DNA from: Dyadobacter fermentans
Lineage (GTDB): Bacteria > Bacteroidota > Bacteroidia > Cytophagales > Spirosomataceae
DNA length: 64,000 nt
Reading direction: 5' to 3'
Assembly (NCBI RefSeq): GCF_019924045.1
Contig: NZ_JAHXBN010000021.1
Span: 1-64,000, forward strand
This document shows, in pieces, positions 51,796-61,236 of the stretch. The translations under genes and the position numbers were made by a program. Under the pieces are notes generated by a model, which worked only from the letters and a program-made list of their open reading frames with translations, did not search any database and was not told the DNA's origin. Positions within the stretch are counted from its first letter, which is position 1. Each line of letters opens with the position of its first letter.

Positions 51796-53394
51796 CTATT
51801 TGTCCCACCAAACTTTGGTAGTAAAGTCGTCGGGTAAAGTGGCGCCCGTCTGGTAATTAGGGTTACCTGCCACTTCGCTGGTCGGATATTTGAGTCTTAC
51901 GGGAATCGTTCCGTTGGTAACGTTGCCCGGGTAGTTGGTTGGCGTCAGCTTAGGAAAGCCGGTTCTGCGCCAGTCGTTCCACGCTTCCCACCAGTTGAAG
52001 AACTTGTTCACCCACATTTGCTCCCCGATCATTTCCAGTGCCGGTTTGGTTGTACCGTAAGGATAAGTCGTCAAGTAAGCAGTTACCGCGGCGTCCGATA
52101 CCGTCAGCGATGCATCATAAGGGGTATACATTTGCATGGATGCCTTCACGCCCGCTTCATAGTGCGATTTCGCCGTTCCGTTAATCCCGCTTCCGATTTT
52201 CCGTTCGATCGCTTCGGCCAGCAGGAATTCCACTTCGCCGTAATTCATGATCATGTAAGGATCGGAATCCTGCAACATTTTGACGTTGATACGGGAGTAG
52301 GTTTTGGAGGCAATCACCGGTTTGCCTTCCAATTGGTCCAGCATGGCCTGGTCGTACCCGTTTGGTAATCCTTTTTGTTTCAACGGATCGGTAGTTACCG
52401 GCGTGAATACTCCGCCTGCCCAGTCGCCGATACCACTACTGAGGATCATCAGACGGGGATCATCGTCGGCCACGCTATTTGCGTTGGCGCCTTTCAGAAA
52501 GTTCACCATCGTTGCGCTCAGGAATGCCGGCTGACCTCCGTCGCCGGGATCAAACGCGCGCGAAATACCGTTTTGGTTCACCCATTCGCTGGGGCCATCG
52601 GCCAGCGGAACCCACATATTGTCGGCGTTGCTGGTGAACACGCCACCGGCTACGGCTTTGCTGACATACGTAGCGGCTTTGGCAGCATCCACGTTCGAGA
52701 TACGCATAGCCAGACGCAGCATCAGAGAGTAACCGAAGCGCTTCCATTTGTTGATATCCCCCTTGTAAATGAAGTCGGCGTCGGTAAATCCTTCGTCGCC
52801 GTTGGAGGTATTCATGGCCGCGGCCGCTTCGTCCAGTTCTTTGAGCAGATCGGTGTAAATGACGTCCTGCGTATCGTATTTAGGGAAGAAAATACCCTCG
52901 GTACCCTTGTTGGCCTCGGTGTATGGTACGCTTCCGTAGAAATCGGTCAGGCGGGCAAAGCTGAACGCACGGAGAATGCGGGCCGCGTTGCGCATGTTGA
53001 CATACTTACCTTCGGCAAATCCGCCGGGACCCGATTGTTTCAGGACTTCGGCTATGTTTTTCAGCTGGTCGTTGTAGGTAAATTCAAATGGGGCCGCATT
53101 GGTCTCGAGATTCACCGTGTACTTGTCTCCGGGAGCGATGCCGCCACTCGCATTGCCCAGTTGCTGGATCGCGTAGGCGCACCAGCCGATGTTGGTCCGC
53201 CAGTCGATGTAACGGTTATCACCACTGGAACCGTTGGAGGCTATCGCCAGCTCTGCGGAAGTGAATATAAAATTGAGGTCGACCTGGTTCAGTGCCTGGG
53301 GGTTGATGTTGAGGTCATGCAGTTCTTGTGTATCGCAACCCGTCATCAACACCGCTGCCAACCCGTATTTGATATATTTTCTGAAGTCTTTCAT
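51796..53394 (-). CDS. SusD/RagB-like outer-membrane lipoprotein
   Basis: 532 residues with lipobox LMTGC (Cys20) followed by Asp, as is common for surface lipoproteins. It has the SusD-like_2 pattern: LNINPQALNQVDLNFIFTSAELAIA, then a tetratricopeptide-like helical body (RILRAFSFARLTDFYGSVPYTEA...) and a C-terminal W-x-N-K-F-x-W-W-E-A-W-N-D-W-R-R segment. It captures an oligosaccharide at the cell surface and lids the SusC channel. It lies 10 bases after SusC. Confidence 0.93.
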   Translation of the reverse strand: MKDFRKYIKYGLAAVLMTGCDTQELHDLNINPQALNQVDLNFIFTSAELAIASNGSSGDNRYIDWRTNIGWCAYAIQQLGNASGGIAPGDKYTVNLETNAAPFEFTYNDQLKNIAEVLKQSGPGGFAEGKYVNMRNAARILRAFSFARLTDFYGSVPYTEANKGTEGIFFPKYDTQDVIYTDLLKELDEAAAAMNTSNGDEGFTDADFIYKGDINKWKRFGYSLMLRLAMRISNVDAAKAATYVSKAVAGGVFTSNADNMWVPLADGPSEWVNQNGISRAFDPGDGGQPAFLSATMVNFLKGANANSVADDDPRLMILSSGIGDWAGGVFTPVTTDPLKQKGLPNGYDQAMLDQLEGKPVIASKTYSRINVKMLQDSDPYMIMNYGEVEFLLAEAIERKIGSGINGTAKSHYEAGVKASMQMYTPYDASLTVSDAAVTAYLTTYPYGTTKPALEMIGEQMWVNKFFNWWEAWNDWRRTGFPKLTPTNYPGNVTNGTIPVRLKYPTSEVAGNPNYQTGATLPDDFTTKVWWDK

Positions 53395-53404
53395 GTTCTT
53401 GGAA

Positions 53405-56400
53405 TTAGAATGTTGCTCTCAGGTTGAAACCATAACTGCGTGTGGAAGGGAAACCGAAGTAATCGAAGCCTTGCGAGTTGCCGTTCGAGTAGGTCGACTC
53501 CGGATCGACGTTGTCGATGTTTTTGAACAGGATCGCGAGGTTCCGGCCTACAAACGACAGGGTAAGGTTTTGAAGCGGTGTTTTTTCAAGCAGTTTTCTT
53601 GGGAAAGTGTAGCCCAATGAGAGTTGTCTGAGTTTAATGAACGAAGCATCGTAAAGGAACTTCGTTGTTACAGGGTTAGCTTCTCCACCCACAGACTGCC
53701 AGTAGTCATAAGCTTCGCGCGCAGTGAGCGTTTTGGTGAAAGGTTTGTACTCAGAGCCTTCCTGAGTTACACCGGTAACTGTCAGCGGAGCTTCGCCGTC
53801 GCGTCCCTGCAACGATTGCTTGCTAACGCCCCATTGTGTGAGCCGCATGTTCGTTCCGGACAGGATATCTCCACCCCATTTGAAGTCGACAAGGAAGGAT
53901 AAATCGAAGCCTTTGTAGTTAAATGAGTTGGTCAAACCGCCGGTCAGCTTGGCAATACCGTTTCCGATAATCTGGTAATTGCTTTCCGAAACGGGGCGTC
54001 CATCGGCGAAGAACACCGGCTGGCCATCGGGTGAATACTTTTGGACCTTGCCGGTAATCATCCCGAACGGATGGCCGACAATATTTTTGATGAAGGCGTT
54101 TCTTGTTCTCGGTTCCTCCATGACCAGCTCCGTAGAGCCTTCGATCAGCGCTTTCACCTTGTTGTTGTTCTTCGCCAGGTTCAGCGAGACATCCCAGGTC
54201 AGGTTGTTGGATTTGAGTGGGGTAGCCGTTATTAGCAACTCAATACCCCTGTTCTGCATTTTACCAAGGTTTACGGATGTACTACCAAAGCCGCTGGCAC
54301 GTGAAATGGTGGCATTCAGGATATCGTCCGTAGTCTGTTGGTCATAGTACGTGAAATCAACCCCCAGTTTGTTGTTGAACAAGCGGAAATCGATACCGAA
54401 TTCGGTTTCTGTCACGGTCAGGGGTTTCAGGTTCGGGTTAGGAATGTTACCGTTGTTGCCCATTGCCGAAGAGAAAGAAGCCATTGGGTGATCCAGGTGC
54501 GGGTTCCCATTCAGGGAGTAGGTCATGTTGGTAGAATACTCGTCAATGGTAGCATTACCCACCTGCGCCCACGAAGCGCGTACTTTACCATAGGACAACC
54601 AGGCCGGCAGGTTTTTGAATGCATCGGAGAAAACAAAGCTCGTTCCTACGGAAGGGTAAAGGATGCTGTTGGTAGCCGGATTCAATACCGAAAACCAGTC
54701 ATTACGTGCGGTTGCATTGAGGAACAGGTAGCCGTCCCATGAAATTTCGGCAGAACCCAGCAGCGAGTTGATGCCTTTTTCTCTGAAATCATAATCCCAC
54801 AGCTTGGTTTTAAGGTTCTTGATCGCCGGGAAGAATGCCACGTTGAAGCCGGAGCCGTAAATGTTTTCGTATTCGTATCTTCTTCTCATCCGGTTACCGC
54901 CCGCGAATACATTTACGCCCACTTTACCGAATTCTTTATTGAAGCCGACCGTATATTCCAGGTTCAGCTCCTGCACATTCCAGGATCCCGCATTACGCGC
55001 ACCGCCCAATTGGTACCCTGTACCTTCCGGGGTAAGCCCTTCCGAGCGGCGCTGATATTTGTCGAGGCCGACACGTCCCTGGATATACAGCCAGTCGGTG
55101 ACCTGGTATTTCAATGCGCCGGAGGTAATGAAGCGGTCTTTATTATCGGTTTTGATAAACTGATGGGTTACCCAGTACGGGTTTTGGCCCCAGTTGTTAG
55201 CTGCCTGCTGGAACTCCTGACCTACTTTTTTACCGAAAATACTCAGGCTGTTGGCATCTGTGCCGGCTGGTATAGCACCGGGTTTGGCGGGATCGCCGTA
55301 GTAATCCAGTACATTATAGTTGCCGGGGATGCGCCATACCGACTGGATTGCATTACCAGGCGAATCGGACACGTTCGGACGGTTTTTAGCCTTTTCTTCT
55401 GAATACAATACTTTGGCGTCCAGCGTCAGCCGTTTGCCGAATTTCGAATTGGTAGAGAGCGAGAGGTTGATCCTGTCGTAACCTGAATTCGGGATAATGG
55501 TGGTGCTGTTCAGATTGGTAACAGACGCCCGGAAATTCTGATTTTCGTTTCCGCCCGACAATGCGATGTTGTTGGTGAAGGCGTGGCCTGTTTTGTAGAA
55601 GCGGGAAAAATTGTCGCCCTGATTGGCATACGGCCGCATTTTGCCGTCGAATCCGATTACTTGGCTATTGTCGTATTTGGGTCCCCAGGAATCATCGCCC
55701 CAGTCGTAGGCCTGTGCCTGGGTGGTGGGTTTGGAAGCTACGCCATTCACGTATGAGCCGCTGCCGTAACTGTGTTGCAGGTCGGAGAGGTCATTGAATT
55801 TTTCAAAAACATAGTTAGAACCGATTTCGATACCGATACCTTTTCTTTTGGTCCCGCGCTTGGTGGTAATGTTGATAACCCCGTTCGCCGCACGTGAGCC
55901 GTAAAGGGCCGCGGCGTTGGCACCTTTCAATACCACCACCGACTCAATGTCGTCCGGGTTGATACTCGAAAGTCCATCCCCTTCATCGGAGCCGCCCCAG
56001 AGACCGGCCTGGCCGAAGTTATTATTGTCCATCGGAATACCGTCGATTACATACAAGGGCTGGTTGTTGCCCTGAAGGGATTTGTTACCGCGGATGATCA
56101 CGCGCGACGAGCCTGCGGGCCCGGAGGCGATCTTACTTACGTTCACCCCTGCTACACGTCCGGCGAGCGCATTACCCAGGTTGGGTTCGCGGGCGGCTGT
56201 CATGTTTGTGCCGGCTACCTCGGTAATGGAGTAGGCGAGTGACCTTTTTTCGCGGCTGATACCTAATGCCGTGACGACCACTTCATTCAGGGCTGTTGCT
56301 TCGGCTGCCAGTGAAATGTTGAGAATAGTGGCATTGGCGACGACCTCCTTGGTAACGTAACCGATATAGCTGAAAGCCAGGGTTTTCCCTTTTTCGACAG

Positions 56401-56590
56401 TGATACTGTATTCACCTTTGTCATTGGAGGTAGTACCTCTGGTGGTACCTTTTACGACCACATTCACACCGGCAATTTCACCGCCGGCGGCGTCGCTTAC
56501 TTTCCCGGATACCGTCATTTCCTGCGCATAGCTCCTGAGGGAAAGCACAGTGAACAGTATCAGCATTTTAACGAGTAGATTTTTTTTCAT
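53405..56590 (-). CDS. SusC/RagA TonB-linked outer-membrane transporter
   Basis: 1061 residues: signal peptide (about 1-23), a carboxypeptidase-like regulatory domain (MTVSGKVSDAAGGEIAGVNVVVKGT..., about 25-105), a TonB plug with the SusC signature LNEVVVTALGISREKRSL and GVINITTKRG, then a large barrel ending in a terminal Phe. It imports glycans with the SusD lid, powered by TonB. An exact -7 box lies 63 bases upstream, so SusCD may have its own promoter as well as read-through from the GH130 gene. Confidence 0.95.
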   Translation of the reverse strand: MKKNLLVKMLILFTVLSLRSYAQEMTVSGKVSDAAGGEIAGVNVVVKGTTRGTTSNDKGEYSITVEKGKTLAFSYIGYVTKEVVANATILNISLAAEATALNEVVVTALGISREKRSLAYSITEVAGTNMTAAREPNLGNALAGRVAGVNVSKIASGPAGSSRVIIRGNKSLQGNNQPLYVIDGIPMDNNNFGQAGLWGGSDEGDGLSSINPDDIESVVVLKGANAAALYGSRAANGVINITTKRGTKRKGIGIEIGSNYVFEKFNDLSDLQHSYGSGSYVNGVASKPTTQAQAYDWGDDSWGPKYDNSQVIGFDGKMRPYANQGDNFSRFYKTGHAFTNNIALSGGNENQNFRASVTNLNSTTIIPNSGYDRINLSLSTNSKFGKRLTLDAKVLYSEEKAKNRPNVSDSPGNAIQSVWRIPGNYNVLDYYGDPAKPGAIPAGTDANSLSIFGKKVGQEFQQAANNWGQNPYWVTHQFIKTDNKDRFITSGALKYQVTDWLYIQGRVGLDKYQRRSEGLTPEGTGYQLGGARNAGSWNVQELNLEYTVGFNKEFGKVGVNVFAGGNRMRRRYEYENIYGSGFNVAFFPAIKNLKTKLWDYDFREKGINSLLGSAEISWDGYLFLNATARNDWFSVLNPATNSILYPSVGTSFVFSDAFKNLPAWLSYGKVRASWAQVGNATIDEYSTNMTYSLNGNPHLDHPMASFSSAMGNNGNIPNPNLKPLTVTETEFGIDFRLFNNKLGVDFTYYDQQTTDDILNATISRASGFGSTSVNLGKMQNRGIELLITATPLKSNNLTWDVSLNLAKNNNKVKALIEGSTELVMEEPRTRNAFIKNIVGHPFGMITGKVQKYSPDGQPVFFADGRPVSESNYQIIGNGIAKLTGGLTNSFNYKGFDLSFLVDFKWGGDILSGTNMRLTQWGVSKQSLQGRDGEAPLTVTGVTQEGSEYKPFTKTLTAREAYDYWQSVGGEANPVTTKFLYDASFIKLRQLSLGYTFPRKLLEKTPLQNLTLSFVGRNLAILFKNIDNVDPESTYSNGNSQGFDYFGFPSTRSYGFNLRATF

Positions 56591-56653
56591 ACAATCCGTA
56601 CATCGATAGGTTAAATGGATATTTCATTGAGGAATAGTTGCTAAAAACTGAGT

Positions 56654-56661
56654 CAAATATA
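56654..56661 (-). promoter_or_regulatory. Promoter -7 box of susC
   Basis: Exact TAnnTTTG match (TATATTTG on the minus strand) in the 284-base gap between SusC and the GH130 gene. The remainder of that gap is AT-rich and holds no gene. Confidence 0.55.
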
Positions 56662-56874
56662 CCGCGGTTGACTCCATATGTACATAGTGCTTTTTTATCT
56701 AAAAATAACACATTTTTAACACCTTTTTAATGAACGTAGTAAAACTATTCTACTTAAATGTAGGATTATTTTGTACGTTAACGGCCGTCCAAAGTGTACG
56801 GTGGCATAATGAATTTATTCGAAATGTGATTGAGGAACCGTATGTGCGGTCTTGAATATACGTCAGGGAAGGGG

Positions 56875-58089
56875 TTATCTTAAAATAGGATGAGCAGAAT
56901 CTTTCGTTTGGTCTGGGGTGAGAAAAGCAAGGTTGCGGTCGATTAGGCTGGTTAGGGTTTTCCGCGAAGCGAGGGACGTAAAACCATCAGGCGGGGTGTG
57001 GGCAACATAGTCCAGAAGCCGCTCTACGGATGTGGTGGCTACGTGCAGCCGGGTGTCGGAGGAGCCATAGTAGATGAATACCGAGCCATCATCATCCATA
57101 ATCCAGCCGTTTGAAAATACTACATTGGAAACATCACCTGTACGTTCGATGCCTTCCGGTGCGAGGAAGTAGCCCGCGGGCTTGTAGATCACCTTTGCGG
57201 GATCGGCGATGTCGGTAACGAAAAGGTAAAGCACGTAACGCAGGCCGGCGGCGGTGTGCCTTACACCATGAGCCAGGTGCAGCCAGCCCAGGCGGGTTTT
57301 GATCGGTGCAGGGCCCTGGCCGTTTTTTGATTCGTAAATGGTATGGTATTTCTTGGCATCAATGACCGTTTCGAGGGTTATTTGTGCGTTTTCGATGCAA
57401 GGAGCCAATCCCAATGCAATGCCGCCGCCGTGCCCCGCTTCGATAAACGAGTCCTGTGGGCGGGTGTAGAATGCATATTGGCCGTCGATGAATTCGGGAT
57501 GCAAAACGACGTTCCTTTGCTGAACGGACGGTGTACTCAGGTCGGCAAGTCGTTCCCATGTGCGCAGGTCACGCGTGCGTGCAATCCCGCATTGCGCTAC
57601 CGCGCACGACTCATCGCCAGGTGCCGCGGCTGGATCTTTACGCTCGGTGCAGAACAGGCCGTAAATCCAGCCATCTTCATGTGCCGTAAGCCGCAAATCG
57701 TAAATGTTCACATCCGGTTCACGAGTTTCAGGCATTTCGAGAGGATATTGCCAGAACTCGAATCCATCGGTGCCATTGGGGCTTTCGGCCACGGCGAAGA
57801 ACGATTTCCGGTCATAGCCTTCCACACGCACGACCAGCAAGTATTTGCCACTAAGCTTAATCGCGCCTGCATTGAAAACAGCATTGATCCCAAACCGTTT
57901 CATGAAATACGGGTTGCTGCCAGGGTTGAGGTCGTATTCCCAGAAAAGCGGCACGTGAGCGGCGGTGAGTACTGGAAACATGTAACGCTCGCAGAATCCG
58001 TCGCCCGAGGCCAGTTTTTTATTGGGCGTTTCGGTTAGCCGCTCCTTTTCGCTTTTGATACGCTGAAAACGCTCTTCGAAGATTGTCAT
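56875..58089 (-). CDS. GH130 4-O-beta-D-mannosyl-D-glucose phosphorylase-like enzyme
   Basis: 404 residues, close in length and sequence pattern to the Bacteroides fragilis mannosylglucose phosphorylase (GH130 subfamily 1): PVLTAAHVPLFW (40-51), NAGAIKLSGKYLLVVRVEG (73-91), DRKSFFAVAES, and NIYDLRLTAHEDGWIYG with proton donor Asp131. GDVSNVVFSNGWI and SSDTRLHVATTSVERLLDY mark the C-terminal half. It phosphorolyses a beta-1,4-mannosyl-glucose to mannose 1-phosphate and glucose in the cytoplasm. It follows the symporter gene by 27 bases. Subfamily is inferred from remembered sequence. Confidence 0.9.
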   Translation of the reverse strand: MTIFEERFQRIKSEKERLTETPNKKLASGDGFCERYMFPVLTAAHVPLFWEYDLNPGSNPYFMKRFGINAVFNAGAIKLSGKYLLVVRVEGYDRKSFFAVAESPNGTDGFEFWQYPLEMPETREPDVNIYDLRLTAHEDGWIYGLFCTERKDPAAAPGDESCAVAQCGIARTRDLRTWERLADLSTPSVQQRNVVLHPEFIDGQYAFYTRPQDSFIEAGHGGGIALGLAPCIENAQITLETVIDAKKYHTIYESKNGQGPAPIKTRLGWLHLAHGVRHTAAGLRYVLYLFVTDIADPAKVIYKPAGYFLAPEGIERTGDVSNVVFSNGWIMDDDGSVFIYYGSSDTRLHVATTSVERLLDYVAHTPPDGFTSLASRKTLTSLIDRNLAFLTPDQTKDSAHPILR

Positions 58090-58116
58090 GGTTGTTTTGT
58101 CAGGGATTGTGCATAC

Positions 58117-59946
58117 TCAATGATGCGGGAGGTTTTTGTACCATGTTTTCCAGAGGATGAGGGAGGAGGTTAAAAAAATGGCTGTTGCCATGAGTGTTTC
58201 CTGCGGCATTTTGAGAATGCCAAAAACGGGGATGGCGGTTATGGCCGTCTGTGCGACGATGCCGAGCGCTACATTGAAGAGATCTCGTGCAAAATCATTG
58301 TTTGGTGAAAAAGAGGGATCGTTTTTGAGTACTTCTTTCCGGACGGGTTCCCAGAAGCCCCACGGATTGACGGTCCGGTAGAATGTTTTGAGAATTTCTA
58401 TATCCGTCGGCTTTGTAGCAAGCGAGCCGCCCACCGCCCCTATTATTGAAATGCCCAGAATGAGAGGGAAGTAGTAGAGTGGCAATGTGTCCTTCAAAAT
58501 GTGCGGGCAAACCAGCGCGCATATGATGCCCGTCAGCATCCCCCAGAAGAACCCTGAACTGTTGAATCGCCACCAGTACCATTTCAGGACATTGGAAGCA
58601 ATATATCCGCCCAATAGCGCGGATACGATCCATTGGAGAATGCTGTTCACATCTTTTGCCAGCAAACCCAGCAATATGCTGATACACACGATCACAATGC
58701 CGGAAAGGTAGCTTATCCGACTGATCTGCCGGTTGCGGGCACCAGGATTGACCGATCGCAAATAAATGTCGTTTACAAAATAAGCCTGCGCGGCATTGAA
58801 AGTCCCTGCAAAAGTGCCCATGAAAGCGCCCATGAGACCGATCAGTACCAAACCCAGCAAACCGGATGGAATATAGGTATTGAGTACGGCCGGCAGTATT
58901 TTCTCGAAATCGGCGCCAATAGCAGCTGAAATACCTGGCTGACGGAAATAAAGCAGCGCGAAAACGGCGATACCGGTAATGAAGAGATATCGTGTGGGAA
59001 GTAGCACGAGATTTACGATCATGCTCATGAGCGCCGCTTCTCTTGGAGAGCGGGTTGAGAGGATTTTTTGCATATCGTAATTGGGGGCAGGGCCTGCAAG
59101 GCTTGCGAGAATGCCCTTTGCGGCCATTAGTGCAAAGAAATAGCCGAAGGGCGTAAAACTATCGTTCCGCAGCTTTGCGGCGGCCGCCGGCAGGCGATCG
59201 GACCAGTCGAGGGCAAGGTCTTTTCCAAAGAAAAGGTTTGCCCAGCCGCTGGGTACGGGCAGACTATCCGCGCCGGGTAATGCCATGTAGGCCATAGCAG
59301 CCACCGAGAAGCAAACGATTACCATGATCAGGTAATGCAACATATCGGCCCACACGATGCTTTTCATGCCGCCAAGCAGGGCGTAGCTGGCGGTGAAAAC
59401 CGTAAATAATATCCCGTAAAAGTGGGCGGTATAGGCCGGCGGCAGATGGAATGGGAGAAATGCCCTGATAACCTTCCAGGGAATGAAGATTTCAATGAAT
59501 TTGCCTAACCCGATAAAGCCGTAAGCCATAAAACTCAGGCAACTCAGCAATGCAAAAGCGATGATGATCTTGTGCGAAAGGCCGGCGCCATGGCGGTCGC
59601 CGAAACGGAACAGCATCCATTCCGCACCGGTAGCCGCATTGGAGCGCCTTAACCACATCGAGAGGTAGACCATCATGAATATCTGATTAAATACCGGCCA
59701 CAGCCAGGGCAGCCAAATGCTTTTTACGCCATAAACCACCATGATAGCGACCATCCAGGCTGTGCCGGAAAGGTCGAACATGCCGGATGCATTGGAAATG
59801 CCCAGCATCCAGAACGGCATGGATTTCCCGCCCAGCAGGTAGTCGTTTTTGCTTTTCGCTGCCTGCCGTTTGAGGTAAATGCCGATTACCAGGACCGTTA
59901 CCAGGTAGAGTAATATCACGAGGAGGTCGATCGCCTTGATGTTCAT
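58117..59946 (-). CDS. Sodium:solute symporter (SSS family)
   Basis: 609 residues, about 14-15 transmembrane helices. Family features: an early GGKSMPFWMLGISNASGMFDLSGTAWMV split over helices 2-3 (about 40-70), SYALLGGMKSIVWAD near 180-200 and GLMGAFMGTFAGTFNAAQAYFVND near 370-395. It imports a sugar or related solute with Na+. Its place directly before the mannosylglucose phosphorylase suggests uptake of the disaccharide released in the periplasm. It is the first gene of the minus-strand operon, divergent from the AraC regulator. Confidence 0.9.
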   Translation of the reverse strand: MNIKAIDLLVILLYLVTVLVIGIYLKRQAAKSKNDYLLGGKSMPFWMLGISNASGMFDLSGTAWMVAIMVVYGVKSIWLPWLWPVFNQIFMMVYLSMWLRRSNAATGAEWMLFRFGDRHGAGLSHKIIIAFALLSCLSFMAYGFIGLGKFIEIFIPWKVIRAFLPFHLPPAYTAHFYGILFTVFTASYALLGGMKSIVWADMLHYLIMVIVCFSVAAMAYMALPGADSLPVPSGWANLFFGKDLALDWSDRLPAAAAKLRNDSFTPFGYFFALMAAKGILASLAGPAPNYDMQKILSTRSPREAALMSMIVNLVLLPTRYLFITGIAVFALLYFRQPGISAAIGADFEKILPAVLNTYIPSGLLGLVLIGLMGAFMGTFAGTFNAAQAYFVNDIYLRSVNPGARNRQISRISYLSGIVIVCISILLGLLAKDVNSILQWIVSALLGGYIASNVLKWYWWRFNSSGFFWGMLTGIICALVCPHILKDTLPLYYFPLILGISIIGAVGGSLATKPTDIEILKTFYRTVNPWGFWEPVRKEVLKNDPSFSPNNDFARDLFNVALGIVAQTAITAIPVFGILKMPQETLMATAIFLTSSLILWKTWYKNLPHH

Positions 59947-59978
59947 CGGTGGGCGTGGTGATCGATCCGCGTATGGTA

Positions 59979-59986
59979 CAAACTTA
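59979..59986 (-). promoter_or_regulatory. Promoter -7 box of the symporter/GH130 operon
   Basis: Exact TAnnTTTG match (TAAGTTTG on the minus strand), 32 bases from the symporter ATG, in the 234-base divergent gap with the AraC gene. Operator sites for that regulator are expected here, but no clear direct repeat stood out. Confidence 0.5.
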
Positions 59987-60180
59987 TTGACAAAACTGCC
60001 GTTGGGTATAATACTTTTTTATCCATGATTAGACCAATACTAACAGTTTATAGGATTTTAGGGAGGGTTGCAGATGGCATTATCAATAATTAATCTTTAA
60101 ATTGTTACCTCAATATAACATAGCGGAGGGAGACCGGCCGCTTTGTTTTTCAATTTAATTTAAAAAATACAATTTAGCCT

Positions 60181-61065
60181 ATGAGTGAAATCTACCGAGA
60201 AATTACCCCTTTGACCCAGTACGATTGTTTCACTGTTTTTGACCGTAAAAAAACGATTTTTGACTTCCCGTTGCACAGCCACGAGGAGTTTGAATTGAAC
60301 CTGATCCTGTCGGGAAAAGGAGTGAAGCGGGTCGTCGGCGATCATACCGAAGTGATCGATGACGCGGAGCTGGTGCTGGTGGGGAACAATCTGCCACATG
60401 GGTGGCTCACGCATTCCTATCGTTGGCAGGAAGGAATGCCGGAGATCAAAGAGGTGACTGTGCAATTTCACCGGGATTTGTTTGATGACAAGTTTTTGAA
60501 ACGGAACCAGCTGTTTTTTGTCCGCTCACTGTTGGAGAAATCAGCCAAGGGAATCGCCTTTTCGAGGGAAACGATCGAGCGGATCAAGCCGCGGCTCACC
60601 AGCCTGGCGCAAAAAAGCGGCTTCGATTCTATGCTCGAACTGATGTCCATCCTGCATGACCTCTCCGTCTCGCGTGATATGCGAACGCTTTCCAACAGCA
60701 CATTCACCGACGAAAACATCAATTTTAACAGCCGGCGCATCGAAAAGGTGTTCGCCTATATGCGTGACAACTACGATAAGGATGTGAATCTGGCGGGTGT
60801 TGCGAAATTAGCGGGAATGTCGGAAGTGTCGTTCAGCAGGTTTATCAAAAAGCGGACGGGCAAGACATTCATTGAAAGTCTGAACGAAATCCGTCTCGGG
60901 CACGCTTCACGGTCGCTGATCAATACTTCGAACACGATTTCCGAGATCGCTTACAAATGCGGGTTCAATAACCTTTCGTATTTCAACCGGATTTTCAAGA
61001 GCAGAAACGGCTGCACACCCAAGGAGTTCCGGGATAACTATTCAGGGACGAGGACGTTTGTGTAG
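60181..61065 (+). CDS. AraC family transcriptional regulator
   Basis: 294 residues. The N-terminal cupin-like sensor domain (about 1-160; FPLHSHEEFELNLILSGKGVKRVVGDH) precedes two C-terminal HTH motifs (about 190-290): VNLAGVAKLAGMSEVSFSRFIKKRTGKTF and ISEIAYKCGFNNLSYFNRIFKSRNGCTPKEFR. It should bind a sugar and activate the divergent symporter/GH130 operon and SusCD. Start and length are typical for sugar-type AraC proteins. Confidence 0.93.
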   Translation: MSEIYREITPLTQYDCFTVFDRKKTIFDFPLHSHEEFELNLILSGKGVKRVVGDHTEVIDDAELVLVGNNLPHGWLTHSYRWQEGMPEIKEVTVQFHRDLFDDKFLKRNQLFFVRSLLEKSAKGIAFSRETIERIKPRLTSLAQKSGFDSMLELMSILHDLSVSRDMRTLSNSTFTDENINFNSRRIEKVFAYMRDNYDKDVNLAGVAKLAGMSEVSFSRFIKKRTGKTFIESLNEIRLGHASRSLINTSNTISEIAYKCGFNNLSYFNRIFKSRNGCTPKEFRDNYSGTRTFV

Positions 61066-61108
61066 CGTCCGACGTTTTTGCGGCGGATAGGGTTCAGTCA
61101 GGAGGGAG

Positions 61109-61214
61109 GTCAGTAGGTCAAGTATTGTGTTTGGGATAAATGAAAAAGTGCTCAAAGTTTTGGGACAAACCCTCGCTTTGAACACTTTTTCTTAACTATA
61201 AATGACCTACTGAC
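61109..61214. repeat. Nested inverted repeats / bidirectional terminator
   Basis: An outer 12-bp perfect inverted repeat (GTCAGTAGGTCA at 61109-61120; complement at 61203-61214) encloses an inner 16-bp one with one mismatch (61142-61157 and 61176-61191, A/T runs at the ends, 18-base loop). The inner hairpin can end both the AraC gene and the converging aminotransferase gene. The outer pair is unexplained. Confidence 0.75.
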
Positions 61215-61236
61215 TATTTCTGACCACTTAATTTCG

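Noticed and set aside
52375..53427. 350-codon plus-strand open frame
   Set aside because: Antisense to the SusD gene, no recognisable motifs.
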